Of a stretch of DNA of 64,000 bases, positions 23,228 through 34,183 are shown in pieces. The notes beneath the pieces are model-generated. The model saw only the letters and a program-made list of their open reading frames with translations. It searched no databases and had not been told where the DNA came from. The position numbers were made by a program, and so were the translations under genes. Origin of the DNA: Rotaria macrura (lineage: Eukaryota > Rotifera > Eurotatoria > Philodinida > Philodinidae); NCBI GenBank assembly GCA_900239685.1, contig OENT01000428.1:54131-118130 (forward strand), in the 5' to 3' direction. Positions within the stretch are counted from its first letter, which is position 1, and the number at the start of each line of letters is the position of its first letter.

Positions 23228-24609
23228 TTACGTGACTATCATTAAAAAAAACTTGAATTAATAAAGTTGTAACTATAAAAAAAGTACCAACATCAATTGA
23301 TGAGGTTTTTTCCTTAGTTTAATCAACTAATGACATGATCGTCTTTTGACTGTACTAAAATATAAAATAATTTATATAAAAATTAACTTTTCAGATCTTT
23401 GTTAATTGAACATTCTAATGCTAAACTCAAATCATGGTGTCAAATTACTTTTTATCCTGAAAATTCTTTTATACGTTGAGCAGACTTTAACATTGCAACG
23501 TTGGATCAAGATGAATTTGAAGAAAACTAGTAATCCTTTCAGAAAAGCCTTTTTTTTTCTTGAAATTAATTTTGATTCAACTATTTAATGGTAAGTTTAG
23601 TGTAATTATTAACCATATCATATGAAGAGTTCTTAAATTATTATCTGCAATATAATTAAGAGATTTCTATCAATCTAATTAAAGTGTTGCCAACAACCAC
23701 TGTATCATTATATCAGACCCGTTCATTTGCATCTGTAACATAGATATATTCGTCGATTCCATTAATATAATCGATTTTACTTGAAATAAATAGAAACAGA
23801 ACTAGGCTTTGTCAAGTGATTCAAGTTAATTCTGAAGACTCTATAGTAAATCAATTTTTCCCTATTCATAGAACAGGCTTGAGATACGTTAAAATTTAAA
23901 GCAAATTGTTTTTTTCCCAAGACACTAGACAGCAATCAACAATCTTGGATAGCTGTTCATATTGCTGGAGTAATGAATGTCAGTTTCTTCCAGAGAATCA
24001 TACATATCCGCTAGTAACTTGTCTTGACGCATGATTTTATCCATTCCTTGAACATTACATATATACAAGTCAGATAATCTTATCGAATTTAACATTGCAC
24101 GTTTCTCGACTGTTCAAACATAACATAGATTATTTTTTGTCATCATTCATTGGATAACGTACACCATTTGTGAATGACTGAACTTCAATTGTAGTATAGA
24201 ATTTTATTATAGTTCTATCTTATTTTGCTGGTTTAAATTGAAACAGGTCTGAAAAAACCTTATCAGTAACAATATTGATACATCCAGTTTTGGATGAAAT
24301 GGTCGACAAAACCATCATCTTTCTGTGTGTGTGTGTCTCTCTCTCTCGGAGTCATCACTGTCATCTTCATCGAATAAACTATTCTTCTATTATATTATCA
24401 TGCATACTATTCAACTGAATCATATGAAATTAAACTACACAGATGAAATCATGTTTTCTATCTACAGTGCATAAAATCAAATGAAACAAGTCACATATTC
24501 GAATGTTTTTTTATTTCTAAAATTTCAACGTTCTATTAATCTTTTAAGTTTCATCAATGCTTGATACGAGTTGCTTGTATTCAAAGGTAAAAATGAGCAT
24601 ACATTTGCA
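23228..24609. other. Intergenic with a possible coding relic
   Basis: At 23399-23530 (+) one frame reads coding-like text (IEHSNAKLKSWCQITFYPEN) after a possible acceptor, but stops interrupt it. A dinucleotide repeat lies at 24324-24347. Nothing else recognised. Confidence 0.35.
24324..24347. repeat. Microsatellite (TG)n(TC)n
   Basis: A compound dinucleotide repeat of about 24 bp. Confidence 0.85.
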
Positions 24610-25160
24610 TCAGTTACTTTCATTGCTATCAGCTGAAATTGAAGCTGACGCAACAGGTTGATGTATTATAATTATTGGTGGTGGTGGATAGCCTATATTT
24701 ATAAACAAATATAAGTAGATCAATAAGTTTAATAATGTCAATTAGTCATACCTCTGATTTTCATTTCTCGAGCTTCTTGACAAATAGCACATGGTGGACA
24801 ACAACATGTAATTAAACAATCTCCACAAGCACCTTCTTCTAAATTATATTTATCTCTTAATTGTCCACGTTCTATTGTGTGAATGAGACAGCAGCAACCC
24901 AATAAACTCAAGGAACTGTACACAGAACAATGAGTCAAACATTTGGAACGACTATCGATTTTGGCTGCATTTCGACCGTATAAACAGCAACAACACCACA
25001 TACCATAACAACATGTATGAAGATCTTTGAAGCAACCGCATAATGGTTCTATATTAGTTGAGAATTAAAAAGAAATAAGAACGTTAAATAAAGAAAAACA
25101 AACTAGCACTAATCCATGATCTTTATTACCATTCCATGCTTGTTCTTGGTATAGTTGCAT
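24610..25160 (-). CDS. PLAC8 family Cys-rich protein
   Basis: Three exons, 25160-25130 (MQLYQEQAWN), 25048-24752 and 24692-24610, total 136 residues. Phases agree and donors are GTAATA and GTATGA. The first exon supplies the W before LCGCF that is typical of the family start. The core holds clustered cysteines (WCCCCLYGRNA, LLGCCCLIHT) and the diagnostic end LRDKYNLEEGACGDCLITCC followed by CPPCAICQEAREM. PLAC8-domain proteins occur widely (mammalian PLAC8 and cornifelin, plant PCR/FWL transporters) and usually sit at membranes through the Cys-rich hydrophobic stretch. The tail after the domain is Pro/Ile-rich (GYPPPPIIIIHQP), then Ser-rich. Molecular role here is not known. Confidence 0.88.
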
Positions 25161-26572
25161 GCTTGTTTAATGATAATGACAGGAATAGAATGGGAAATGA
25201 ATCTTCTGACCGAATCGTTAATATATTCATGAATAATCAAATATAAAAATGAGTTCAGTTTTCATTCATTTCAATAAAGGAACGCAAACAGACTAGAAAG
25301 AATATTAGTATATCACATCTCAACTATTAATCTTGAAAATGTTTTCTATATCGAACATAACTTACACTCGAGTTTCATTCATGAAGAAAGAACCGATCTG
25401 TTAGTTAATTAATGGTTCACACAGGGGAATCACATATTTTAGATTAAGTAACATGGGACATTATTTTGCAAGCCATAAATTAGATATAAATGCACATTTT
25501 TCTTTCCAGAGATGCTTGTGTTTTATTTTTCAAAGGCTCATAAAGTTAAACTTTCTCTCTACTTAAAATTTCTATGTGTATAAGAAAAAACTTAAATCAA
25601 AAATATCTATTCATTTAGTACAGAATTCATCCAATACATGGCCAATTCTTTTTATCGAAAGACTTGAAAACATTCTTGGTTTGTTCGATCATGTAAATAA
25701 TGCTGTCGTGAACATTAAACATGATTTACGTCTATCTTCGGTTTATGCTCAGATATCTATGAATGATTGCGACAAAACTAGTCGTTTCTCAAAAGCTACC
25801 GAACTTGTTGACATCTCCAAAAGATAATTTCACATGCAACATCTTTTCTAACAACATCAATACAATGGTTGTCTTATTAATGAGAATATTTAATTTCAAT
25901 CTTGATTACTGGATTTGAAGCATACGTAATGTTCATCATAGAAATGTTTCCTATCATGATGTTTTCTTGGATCGGTGCATTTCTTTTTTCGATAAAATAT
26001 GTCGATAACATGTCACTCTGTTCTATGTCTTAGATGTCATACAACAATTCAAAAAGAATATCTTCTCAACATCGTTAAAATTGAATTCTTCACAAAATGA
26101 ACATTGATCTCGTAGTCGATTTTCGTCTACATCGTTGATCATACTTCGTGTTGATTGATTCATTACATTATTAGTATTTAAATGTACGATAGTTGACATT
26201 GAAATGCTTCATATATTTAACACGAACTTTTATATAGTATCTTGATTATGTAATGTTACAATACGAATACAATCAGAATTTATTTTGCTTCATATTACGT
26301 AGAGTATAAACGACTCTGATGAATATCTTTGAAAGGATTCTAACGATTTCTTTCTTATTTATATCTGTCTCACATTTCATCATTCATTTTCAATGGAAAG
26401 AACGACAATTGATAAATAAATATATAGTCTTTCTTGATTAACTGCATCGTTTTGTTTTTCTTTTCTATGATTGATTCTATTTTACAAATGAATCTGTTCA
26501 TTTTTATTAGATCTAGTGAAATAGAAGTACGAAATACTCATATACAAATGCAGGAGAAAAATATTGTTATAG
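25161..26572. other. Intergenic, weak open frame at 25576-25827
   Basis: An 83-codon plus-strand frame without a clear ATG start contains FIERLENILGLFDHVNNAVV and may be a coding relic. No splice support. The rest is AT-rich DNA with frequent stops. Confidence 0.35.
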
Positions 26573-27265
26573 TCACGTAGGAATAGATGAACGCTTTTTT
26601 TCTTGTTCATTATCACTATCACCATCATCGGGTGGTGCTACATAACTAAGTACATTAAGTATAATCGAAACGAAAAACATCAGATAATAGACAAAAATAA
26701 TAAGATACGCTGTTTTGTATAAAACTTCATGACAATATTCCGGTAACGTTGGATCGAAAAATTCTACTCGAAATTTGACTTCAAATACAAACACTTGTCC
26801 AGCGAAAAACCAAATAACAATAAACAGTAGGATAAGTACAAATATTGGTAAGAGAATTCCAATAGTTACTGAATATGGTTGATCATCATCATACGATAAA
26901 GTTTGCTTACGACTTAATATATGAATGATTAGACCGATAACTACTAAGGTAATGCCAATAATACCACTAATAATCATCCACACATCAATCATGTATTGAA
27001 TAGGACATTGTCCGACATAGACAAAACCAATAACAATTTGTATTATAGGTAAAGTAACGAAAAGAAGAAGCGACGCTGGAAAATAGAGTGAACTAAAGAA
27101 TCCATTTGATGGAGGAGGTAACGGAGAGGGAATTGAAGAAGTATCATCCGGTGGTTTTACTTTGATTTGTATCAATGAATGTCTTTCAGATTTTAATGGA
27201 ACAACACATTCTTTGTTTGCATCCATTGGATGCTTATAGACATCTCGATCAGTTTTATTAAACAT
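26573..27265 (-). CDS. TMEM272-like four-span membrane protein
   Basis: A single exon of 230 residues with a clear ATG. The N-terminal 55 residues are polar and Pro-rich (SSIPSPLPPPS). Four membrane spans follow: about 61-84 (LLLFVTLPIIQIVIGFVYVG), 92-116, 130-155 and 185-210. The first span ends in QIVIGFVYVGQCPIQYMIDVW. The motif Q-x(3)-G-x(2)-Y-x(3)-CP is shared with the TMEM272-like family of metazoan tetraspan proteins and with the gene at 38573-39153 (QLSFGFHYIGQNTLCP). Function of the family is poorly known. The acidic then basic tail (DDGDSDNEQEKKRSS) is cytoplasmic by topology. No introns, whereas its relative has one. Confidence 0.7.
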   Translation of the reverse strand: MFNKTDRDVYKHPMDANKECVVPLKSERHSLIQIKVKPPDDTSSIPSPLPPPSNGFFSSLYFPASLLLFVTLPIIQIVIGFVYVGQCPIQYMIDVWMIISGIIGITLVVIGLIIHILSRKQTLSYDDDQPYSVTIGILLPIFVLILLFIVIWFFAGQVFVFEVKFRVEFFDPTLPEYCHEVLYKTAYLIIFVYYLMFFVSIILNVLSYVAPPDDGDSDNEQEKKRSSIPT

Positions 27266-28097
27266 GATTATTTATAGATCTAGAAAAAAAGAAGATAACT
27301 ACGATGCAATCTTTTTAATATTTACATCGAGAATTCTATATGATTATGTGCATATTTTTAGAAATACAATCATCTGACAAGTCTTGTTTCTCTATTAATA
27401 TACATACATAAACACAGAATGGGTCAAAGAAACAACTAAATATGATCATTATTTATCCCCCATAACTTAGGTAAAGAAAAAAAAAACATGTACAGATTTT
27501 TGTAACTTGACTCATGACCTTTAAAAGTAGTACTCGTATAGAAGTAATTAAAACACTTAGGATATTCGACTCTCTAGCAGACAATGATAATTGCTATCAA
27601 TCGAATATAATCTACAAATGATAAATAATAATGGTGATCGATCAGTAAGAAAAACGTCTCGCTTTTCTTTTTTACATGCGATATTACTTATGTCTCTTGT
27701 TACACTAGTTGTCCATGTGCAACGACCTGCTTCTATCAATTGTTGAATAAAAGAACCTTGAATATGATGCATGTTCATTTTTTATTCTTTCCAATTCTCT
27801 TTCGTCTCCATTTCTTCTTTTCTTCTTCTTTTCTTTTGAGCTTTTTCTGCAATTGTGTGTGTGTGTATGTGTGTGTATACTATTCTCACCTATTAGTCTT
27901 TGGTGAAGTAGAAAAAAGGAAAAAGCTGAAGTGGCATGGTAAGAAATAAGAGCAGTTATGCCAATAGTGACGTTGAAATAACAATGATTACAAAAGTGCA
28001 AAATGTCAGAAAAGAAAAAGAACCGTAAGATCTGATTTTGCATAGTGAACGTAGGCAATACACTTTCGGTGTTACATGAAGAGCGAACCGAAGGACA
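27266..28097. other. Intergenic with a pyrimidine-rich tract and a GT microsatellite
   Basis: The stretch 27780-27850 is nearly pure pyrimidine and makes low-complexity frames on both strands. A minus-strand frame at 27557-27778 starts with a proper ATG (MNMHHIQGSFIQQL) but has no other support. Confidence 0.4.
27854..27880. repeat. Microsatellite (GT)n with one interruption
   Basis: About 27 bp of GT repeats broken by a TA. Confidence 0.85.
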
Positions 28098-28423
28098 TCA
28101 TTCATAGGCAACCTGAATGACAAGTTGGGAGGAGTAATCGAACGAAAAAGAATCCATACAGGCGTATGTTGAAAAAAAAATGGGGGAAGTTTACTTTTTC
28201 ATTTCATTCTTACATCAAAATCGAGAACCCACAAAAAATAACTTGTTGTATTTGAAAATAGAACAGTTTGTTTGAAACTTTTCAATAAGCAATTACATGA
28301 AATTTCGCATGCAATACTTTTGAATGGCAATGCATTTATATTGAATACATAATCGATTGAAGCTGTCACATTTGACGGTATGTCTAACATTAAAAGAATG
28401 CATATGGCTATGAGGTGTGTCAT
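28098..28423 (-). CDS. Candidate short secreted protein
   Basis: Starts at an ATG with a signal-peptide-like N-terminus (MTHLIAICILLMLDIPSNVTA). The mature part contains ACEISCNCLL and an N-glycosylation sequon. At Asp70 there is a consensus donor GTAAGA. Splicing to TTCATTCAG at 28113 adds four residues and a stop (28423-28214 plus 28112-28098, 74 residues). Reading through instead gives an almost equal length (74 residues, stop at 28199). I recognise no family. The signal peptide and intron support a real gene, but the short length leaves chance possible. Confidence 0.35.
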
Positions 28424-29894
28424 TGCATTTTATTTGGCAAATAGACCATTTAGCGAATGTATTTATCATTCAAAGAACAAATAAATAAACTAAAATAGAA
28501 CTACTTCAATCTGTACTCAGGCATTTATAAGTGGATGTAACATCGAATCGAGACTATGAGTGTTACGATACTTGCTGAAAGAGTTTTATGTACTAGAGTT
28601 CTCATACAGACAATAGTATGTTTAGAATGAACTTATTGATAAAAACAACTTTTAGATCTTTGCGTTTACTTTAAAAATTTGATAGTGAAAAAAATACTTT
28701 AAACATGTAGTTTCTGTGAGTAATTTCGAAAAAAAACATTTCTATTACACGATTAGATCATATTAACTATCGACGAACATGAAAAATGTCAACATATAGA
28801 TTAATACATTGAAATCTATTCTATGTTCTTCTATATCATTCTCACCAAGTGTACTTGATTAGTTCAGTGGTTCACTACATACCCATTAATTATTGTGTTT
28901 GAATACAGACGTAGCCAATATGACATGATCCTCAACAGAGTATTTGTTTTAAAGCAACCATCCGATAGAATTTTGATTGTATTGCCCCATAGGTGATCTT
29001 TGTGTATAGATATGAAATAAATCATTACCTATCAGAAGTTTTAGAGATTGAACGAAAAAAAAAACTAATTAAGTGAGATTTAATCGCTATCGTGATCAAT
29101 AGCGATCATCTGGTATAAAGGAGAGTAGTCGAGTTTGGAAAAAAAATGTATTTCTAAAAGAATAATCTAGACAGTATTTTCATAAATCATGAATGCTCAA
29201 CAAAAATAAATTGATATGCAGACAAATATATAATCGAACGATTAATTGTTTAGTCCAGCTGACTACTATGTAAAAGGATTGAAACTGATAGGATGACACG
29301 TGAAAATGTAGCTGATAGAACATACAGTAAAGAAAAAAAGATTGCATTCTGAATTATTGATGAGTTATTAATTTCCCGAGTTTTACTCGAAGAAACAGAC
29401 GCTAAATTTGTTCATGCATAGTCTATTGATCATGTATGTAAATACATGGAAAAAGAACGAGTAAGATGATGTTCAAATTTTAAAATAATGAAAACTTTTC
29501 TATGAAGAAAAAACAAAAGAAAAAATGACTCGTTATGCTCGATAGAATTTTCAAATAAGCAAGCAAATCGATAGAATGCACAAGAATAGGATTAAATTAG
29601 ATTGATACACGAGTATTTGCCGTTTAATATTTCATCGAATATGTTGTAGGGAGATGCGTAAAAATTGGTTCTCACACTCTCGTGTTAACAATTCTATTAT
29701 TAAGCAAGATAATACTATTGAAGTGTATTACTGGAAGTACTCATACGAGCACTGAAAGTTTGAATGAGAAAATACTCCGCTAGAACTTGCCAATATTTGT
29801 TTTTGCATCGATGCTTTATTTTTTCTTTTATTTTTCAAGTCTTAAGAAACAATTTATACACAATATGTTAACTGAAAAATGACGTTATTTCTTT
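28424..29894. other. Intergenic, no gene seen
   Basis: AT-rich with frequent stops. A tRNA-like A-box at 28860 was examined and rejected. Confidence 0.5.
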
Positions 29895-29940
29895 TTCTTA
29901 CTGCAGTTAAGATGTTTAGATCACTTAACTGCAGTAAGAA
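29895..29940. repeat. 17 bp perfect stem-loop
   Basis: TTCTTACTGCAGTTAAG (29895-29911), a 12 nt loop, then the exact reverse complement (29924-29940). It could be a structured RNA or miRNA-like precursor, a short foldback, or a cis element downstream of the small gene at 30038-30277, whose stop codon lies about 100 bp away on the minus strand. Confidence 0.75.
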
Positions 29941-30037
29941 ATAAAAGCATTTGTAAGTAAAATCTATATTTAGTTAATGCATTATGAAATAATCGAGTAA
30001 AACTGTCATTTGTATTCGTTGTTTTTGTATTTGTATT

Positions 30038-30277
30038 CTACATTGTTTTTTTCATGACGCGGAAGTAGTACCTTTCCGGAAAATATATTGGTCCTTCTCC
30101 AACTTCGAATTCATTCTCCTGGATTGGAAAATCTAGATAAAACACACTCGGTTTTTGTCATTCAACATTATGAATTACAAAGTTAGATCTCACATGGATT
30201 TTCTTACCGCCATCAAATTCTATCATATCGAATGAATAAATTATAAAATATTCGGATAAGACATAGTCCATAGACAT
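30038..30277 (-). CDS. Candidate spliced 54-residue protein or last exons of a gene
   Basis: Two exons, 30277-30208 and 30132-30038, with a consensus donor GTAAGA, acceptor TTATCTAG and matching phase (Gly-Asp junction). The second exon is clearly richer in GC and coding-like: FPIQENEFEVGEGPIYFPER, then YYFRVMKKTM and a stop. The first exon has two in-frame Mets near its start (MSMDYVLSEYF) after an in-frame stop, so a complete short protein is possible. It could also be the 3' end of a longer gene with further exons upstream. I recognise no family. Confidence 0.4.
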
Positions 30278-31942
30278 CAATCAAGTGTTATTGTGAAGAA
30301 CAATTAATGCTGTAATTGAGAGGTGGTTTATTCATTCGAAAACTGTGATAGAATAAGAAAAATAGCCACGAGACTAGAGCGAAACTCGATTTGTTTGTTC
30401 TAGTTGTTTTTCTCCAATGTTATGCTCATTACACTACATTTATTTGTTCGGGTTTCGAACATTTCTAATGATGAGAAAATCTATCGTATCGCTCGGCACA
30501 TTTTTCTTTAATCAACACTATAGATTACGTTGACTGACTTGACATTGATGAAAAATAAAATGATCCTATTTTATCGACAGTATGCTTTCAAATCTAAGTA
30601 ATAGGTAAAGAAAACATACTGCTTCATCATTCTAGGTTGTTCATAGGATATAAAAGATCTTTACTGCTATCAATCTCGATAGTCCATGTATACAACTTGA
30701 ACAATAATATTAGTAACGACATAGTTGTTATTACTGGCCGGAATGATAATGAATCTAAGTGACAATGTATCATGTAATTGTCAAATAGTATATCATGATT
30801 CTTAATTTGAACTGTAAACTTCTATTGAAATAATGAAAAACGGCTATGAAATTGAATAGAAAAACAACAAGAAAAATGCAAAATAGAACATTCTCTACTA
30901 ATCAGACAGAAAATCAAGAGGAAATTCTTTTGCAAACATCAATACCAGTGACGAAGAGACGTCAAAGGCGTTTTGCATAAAATGCTGTTATTTTCACATT
31001 TCTTTTTTATTCAAACTTAAGTCAGTAAAAGACTCTTGAAGAAGTACGCGCTATCAAACTAATGTATGTAAATATAATTAGAGACAAAAAAAAAGCAGTA
31101 AAGCAATTCGCATAGTTCACACATCGTCTCACATCAGACAAACTAGCATAAAAAGTTTTTGTTTGACAGTTCTTTAAATTCCAAATCTTATTCTTCATTT
31201 CACATGAATAGGGCACAAGATTCGATGAATTTCATACCATCAAGCTACATATGATCGACTTAAGAATTCAAGAATCTGTATAAAAATTTAACCCTAAAAA
31301 ATGACGAGAATTCATCAATCACGCACACTACACTTTAGTTAACTGTTTTTTATTCGTTATATCCTGAGACCTAGAAGAAAATCGTTCTAAAAAAGAGCGA
31401 ATAGACGTGTAGAGTTGATCGATCTTAGAATATATTAAAATTCCGAATTCTCAAGATATTTAATGCTACTCAATATAGTCTTATTTAATCGAGAGACGAA
31501 CAAAATTCATGATCGTATGAATGATTCGTTTGATCAGTTTCGAAATTTAACGATAGATATTTGAAGAACGATCATATCCGTCTATATCATATTTGACAAT
31601 TTTAGTAATCATTCTGTATAGTTTAAAACTTCGATGAAATACTACGAAGTGGACAAGAACATATTGTAATCGAGGATTTAGTCTTTAAATAAAAAAATAC
31701 ATATTTTAGAAAATGAAAATCATTTGGAATGATTGTTTTTCTAAGCCTTGAAAGAAGATAACATCTCTAATAAAAGAATTAAATTAAATCTAAACGAAAC
31801 TTGTACAAAATATGTCATTAATGAATTCTTGATTAGTACAATTAACATGAAAAGTTCTTTTTCAAACAAATACTATGTTCTATTGTAGTTTAACGTATTA
31901 CATAGAATTCAATTTTCCCACTTATCGGCATTGATCATTATT
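30278..31942. other. Intergenic, weak frame at 31022-31216
   Basis: A minus-strand frame lacking an ATG at its start ends in a hydrophobic stretch (CFTAFFLSLIIFTYISLI) and could be a relic of a membrane-protein exon. Otherwise AT-rich and featureless. Confidence 0.35.
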
Positions 31943-32606
31943 TTAAGTTTTTGTCCAATTAATACACGACATAGATACCTTCGAATCATAAGAATAAGCA
32001 CATATTGCACTAACAAGTGAAATGAGTGAACCAACTAAAGCACAAATAGCACTACTACTAATTTGATCTCTTTCAAATTGCATAACCCAATTGAGACCAA
32101 ATGCAAAGCCAAGTATTCCAACTATGAAAGAACTAAATACATAGTTTTATCCTAATAAAAATTAAATATCTTTAGAAAACAAAGCAACTAACAGACATGC
32201 CAAACCGAATCCGCAACTATTCAATACAGATGTGTAAGTAGTTTTAATCGTAGAAAGAATACAAAAACATAGAATTCCAATGCCCGATGTGATGCAAGCC
32301 ATGACCATAAAGATACTTACAATAGAGTAATTATAGAAAGTTTTTTTTTTTTGTTAAATTATGCTTCTATTTTCTATTCTACCGTGCTAGAATCAGTTTC
32401 ATACATGATATTCTCTCATGTGCACATTGTATTCTAAATTTGACTAATCTTCCATCATAAACTACATTTCTATACCATAGGCCACTGTAGACTGAACCAA
32501 TGTTTCGATATTCGAACGGAAAAGTACTCCAACAAACTTGAATATGACTTACGATGAATAGTACAAATGCAATAGTCAACAATAGGCAAGCTCTGTTAAG
32601 AATCAT
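31943..32606 (-). CDS. Claudin/PMP22-like four-span membrane protein
   Basis: Three exons, 32606-32383, 32315-32206 and 32121-31943, total 170 residues. An alternative donor 9 nt further on (exon end 32197) also keeps frame. The first span is residues 4-24 (NRACLLLTIAFVLFIVSHIQ). The first outer loop has W, then SGLW, then two Cys (CAHERISC). This resembles the W-GLW-C-C signature of the claudin/PMP22/EMP superfamily, though with an enlarged GLW-to-Cys spacing. Three more spans follow (FMVMACITSGIGILCFCIL; GFVGILGFAFGLNWVM; ICALVGSLISLVSAICAYSY). Such proteins form or regulate cell junctions or act as channel subunits. The assignment is by pattern; the short tail lacks an obvious PDZ motif. 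Confidence 0.6.
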
Positions 32607-33960
32607 TTTAGAATCGAAGAAGAGAAAAGAAAGAACAAATGATTTTCAAGACGATGAGTTAATTTTCGTAATACTTACATCCAAGAAAAATAGATTTTAG
32701 ATGAATGTAGATTTGAATTATAAGTTTTCATTTGATTTTAATAGTGAAATAGATCAAAACGAAAAAAAAAACATTGTTTGACATAAACAAAAATCGTTAA
32801 ATAATCGAACAAAACGAAATGATTTTCTTTATTGTATCTAGGGAACTTACATTGGATGCATCGTTTTCGAAAAACGAAAATATACAAATATTCATTTTAG
32901 TTATAACTTACATCAAATTGATAAATGTTCGATAAGAAAAACCCACCATTTATTAGATTTTTCTTTAATATGATATGCTGCTCTATTTGTTAATTATATA
33001 AATAAATCAACTGTAAGTATTTTTTCATATACATTTATTTATTTAATGTTATTTACAGTTTTGTTTTCTACATTTCTTTTCTTTCGCCATCTACTGGAAC
33101 TTGTCTGGCTTTCATCGTTTATGTTTCCTTTTTCATTCGTTTTGGCGTAATTAAAATAAAATGAATTCTTTTAATTACTGTTATTCATATTAGACTATTT
33201 CATGTTGTAGATATGCCTCATTAGTTCAGTGTACTTCGAGATTCAATGGAGAGGTAATGTTTCTTTTTTCTGACAAAATACTACATTATCGAAGTATACT
33301 GTCTTCCTTTGGCAGGTAAGATTAATGAATATACTCATAGAAACTACTATGAATGTGATTGATCAACTTCTTTGAAGAGAAAAATTCAATGAACATACGT
33401 ACAACAGAATCAAGTCGAACTGCTGTTCATCGTCATAGTTAAAACTTGTTTATTGTTTTTAGTAAGTTGAAGATGTTGCTTTTTTCAGTCATCATTCGTC
33501 AGCTCTGTAGATTCATATACAATAGGGAAAAACTTCTTTCGATAACTAGTCTATGATTATAAAACTTACGAAATATAATTTTCAACAGTGAACGATGCCA
33601 AACAGTTTTTTCTGCTACAAATATAAATAGAATTTTCGTTAGCATAAGCTAACCGATTTAATCAACTTCTAGGTATTACCTTACGGATAAAATTGAACGA
33701 CTGTCATTTTTTTAAAAATTCATTCATTATATTTCTAATTCGGATTATTACACATACATTACCAAGAAATCATAGTATCAATCACGATTGTCCTTAGAAT
33801 AAAAATCTTTACAGTCAACAATGATTATTTATAATGCTACGATAGATATTGAAGAATTCTTTTCCAACATTAACAAATATACACATAAGTCTTGATTGAA
33901 ATAAAAGTTTTACTTGCATAGAATAGCCTTGTTTCGCAGTATTTCGACAATTCATAGAAT
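32607..33960. other. Intergenic, no gene seen
   Basis: Promoter side of the claudin-like gene. AT-rich, with a possible donor/acceptor pair near 33250-33316 that does not join coding sequence. Confidence 0.45.
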
Positions 33961-33970
33961 AAAAGACGAC

Positions 33971-34183
33971 ATGCTTCCATGGGACTTATATATTGGTTGG
34001 AGTCTATGGAGAGCTTGCCGAGATTACACTTGTGTAACTATCATCCTCGACATTTCCTGTAGTGTCCCAGAAGAATCACTCACAATTAGTTTTTCCAACG
34101 GACGACTGGGACGATTTCCCCTAAGATACTATGGGAGAGAAATTTTCTTTTTCTCTTATTCGATACGATGTTTAATGCGTTAA
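33971..34183 (+). pseudogene. Possible relic exon with a claudin-like loop
   Basis: A plus-strand frame with slightly higher GC reads MLPWDLYIGWSLWRACRDYT, then CVTIILDISC. The W-x-LW-x2-C-x4-C arrangement is reminiscent of the claudin first extracellular loop. No membrane spans or flanking exons follow and the downstream frame degenerates. If real it is a broken or isolated exon about 1.4 kb from the intact claudin-like gene, on the other strand. Confidence 0.2.

Noticed and set aside
26300..26345. Hammerhead-like CTGATGA ... GAAA order
   Set aside because: No flanking complementarity for stems I to III.
28858..28920. tRNA-like A-box (TTAGTTCAGTGGTT)
   Set aside because: The B-box is poor (GTTTGAATAC) and no cloverleaf stems pair. 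A similar fragment at 33222 is also without arms.
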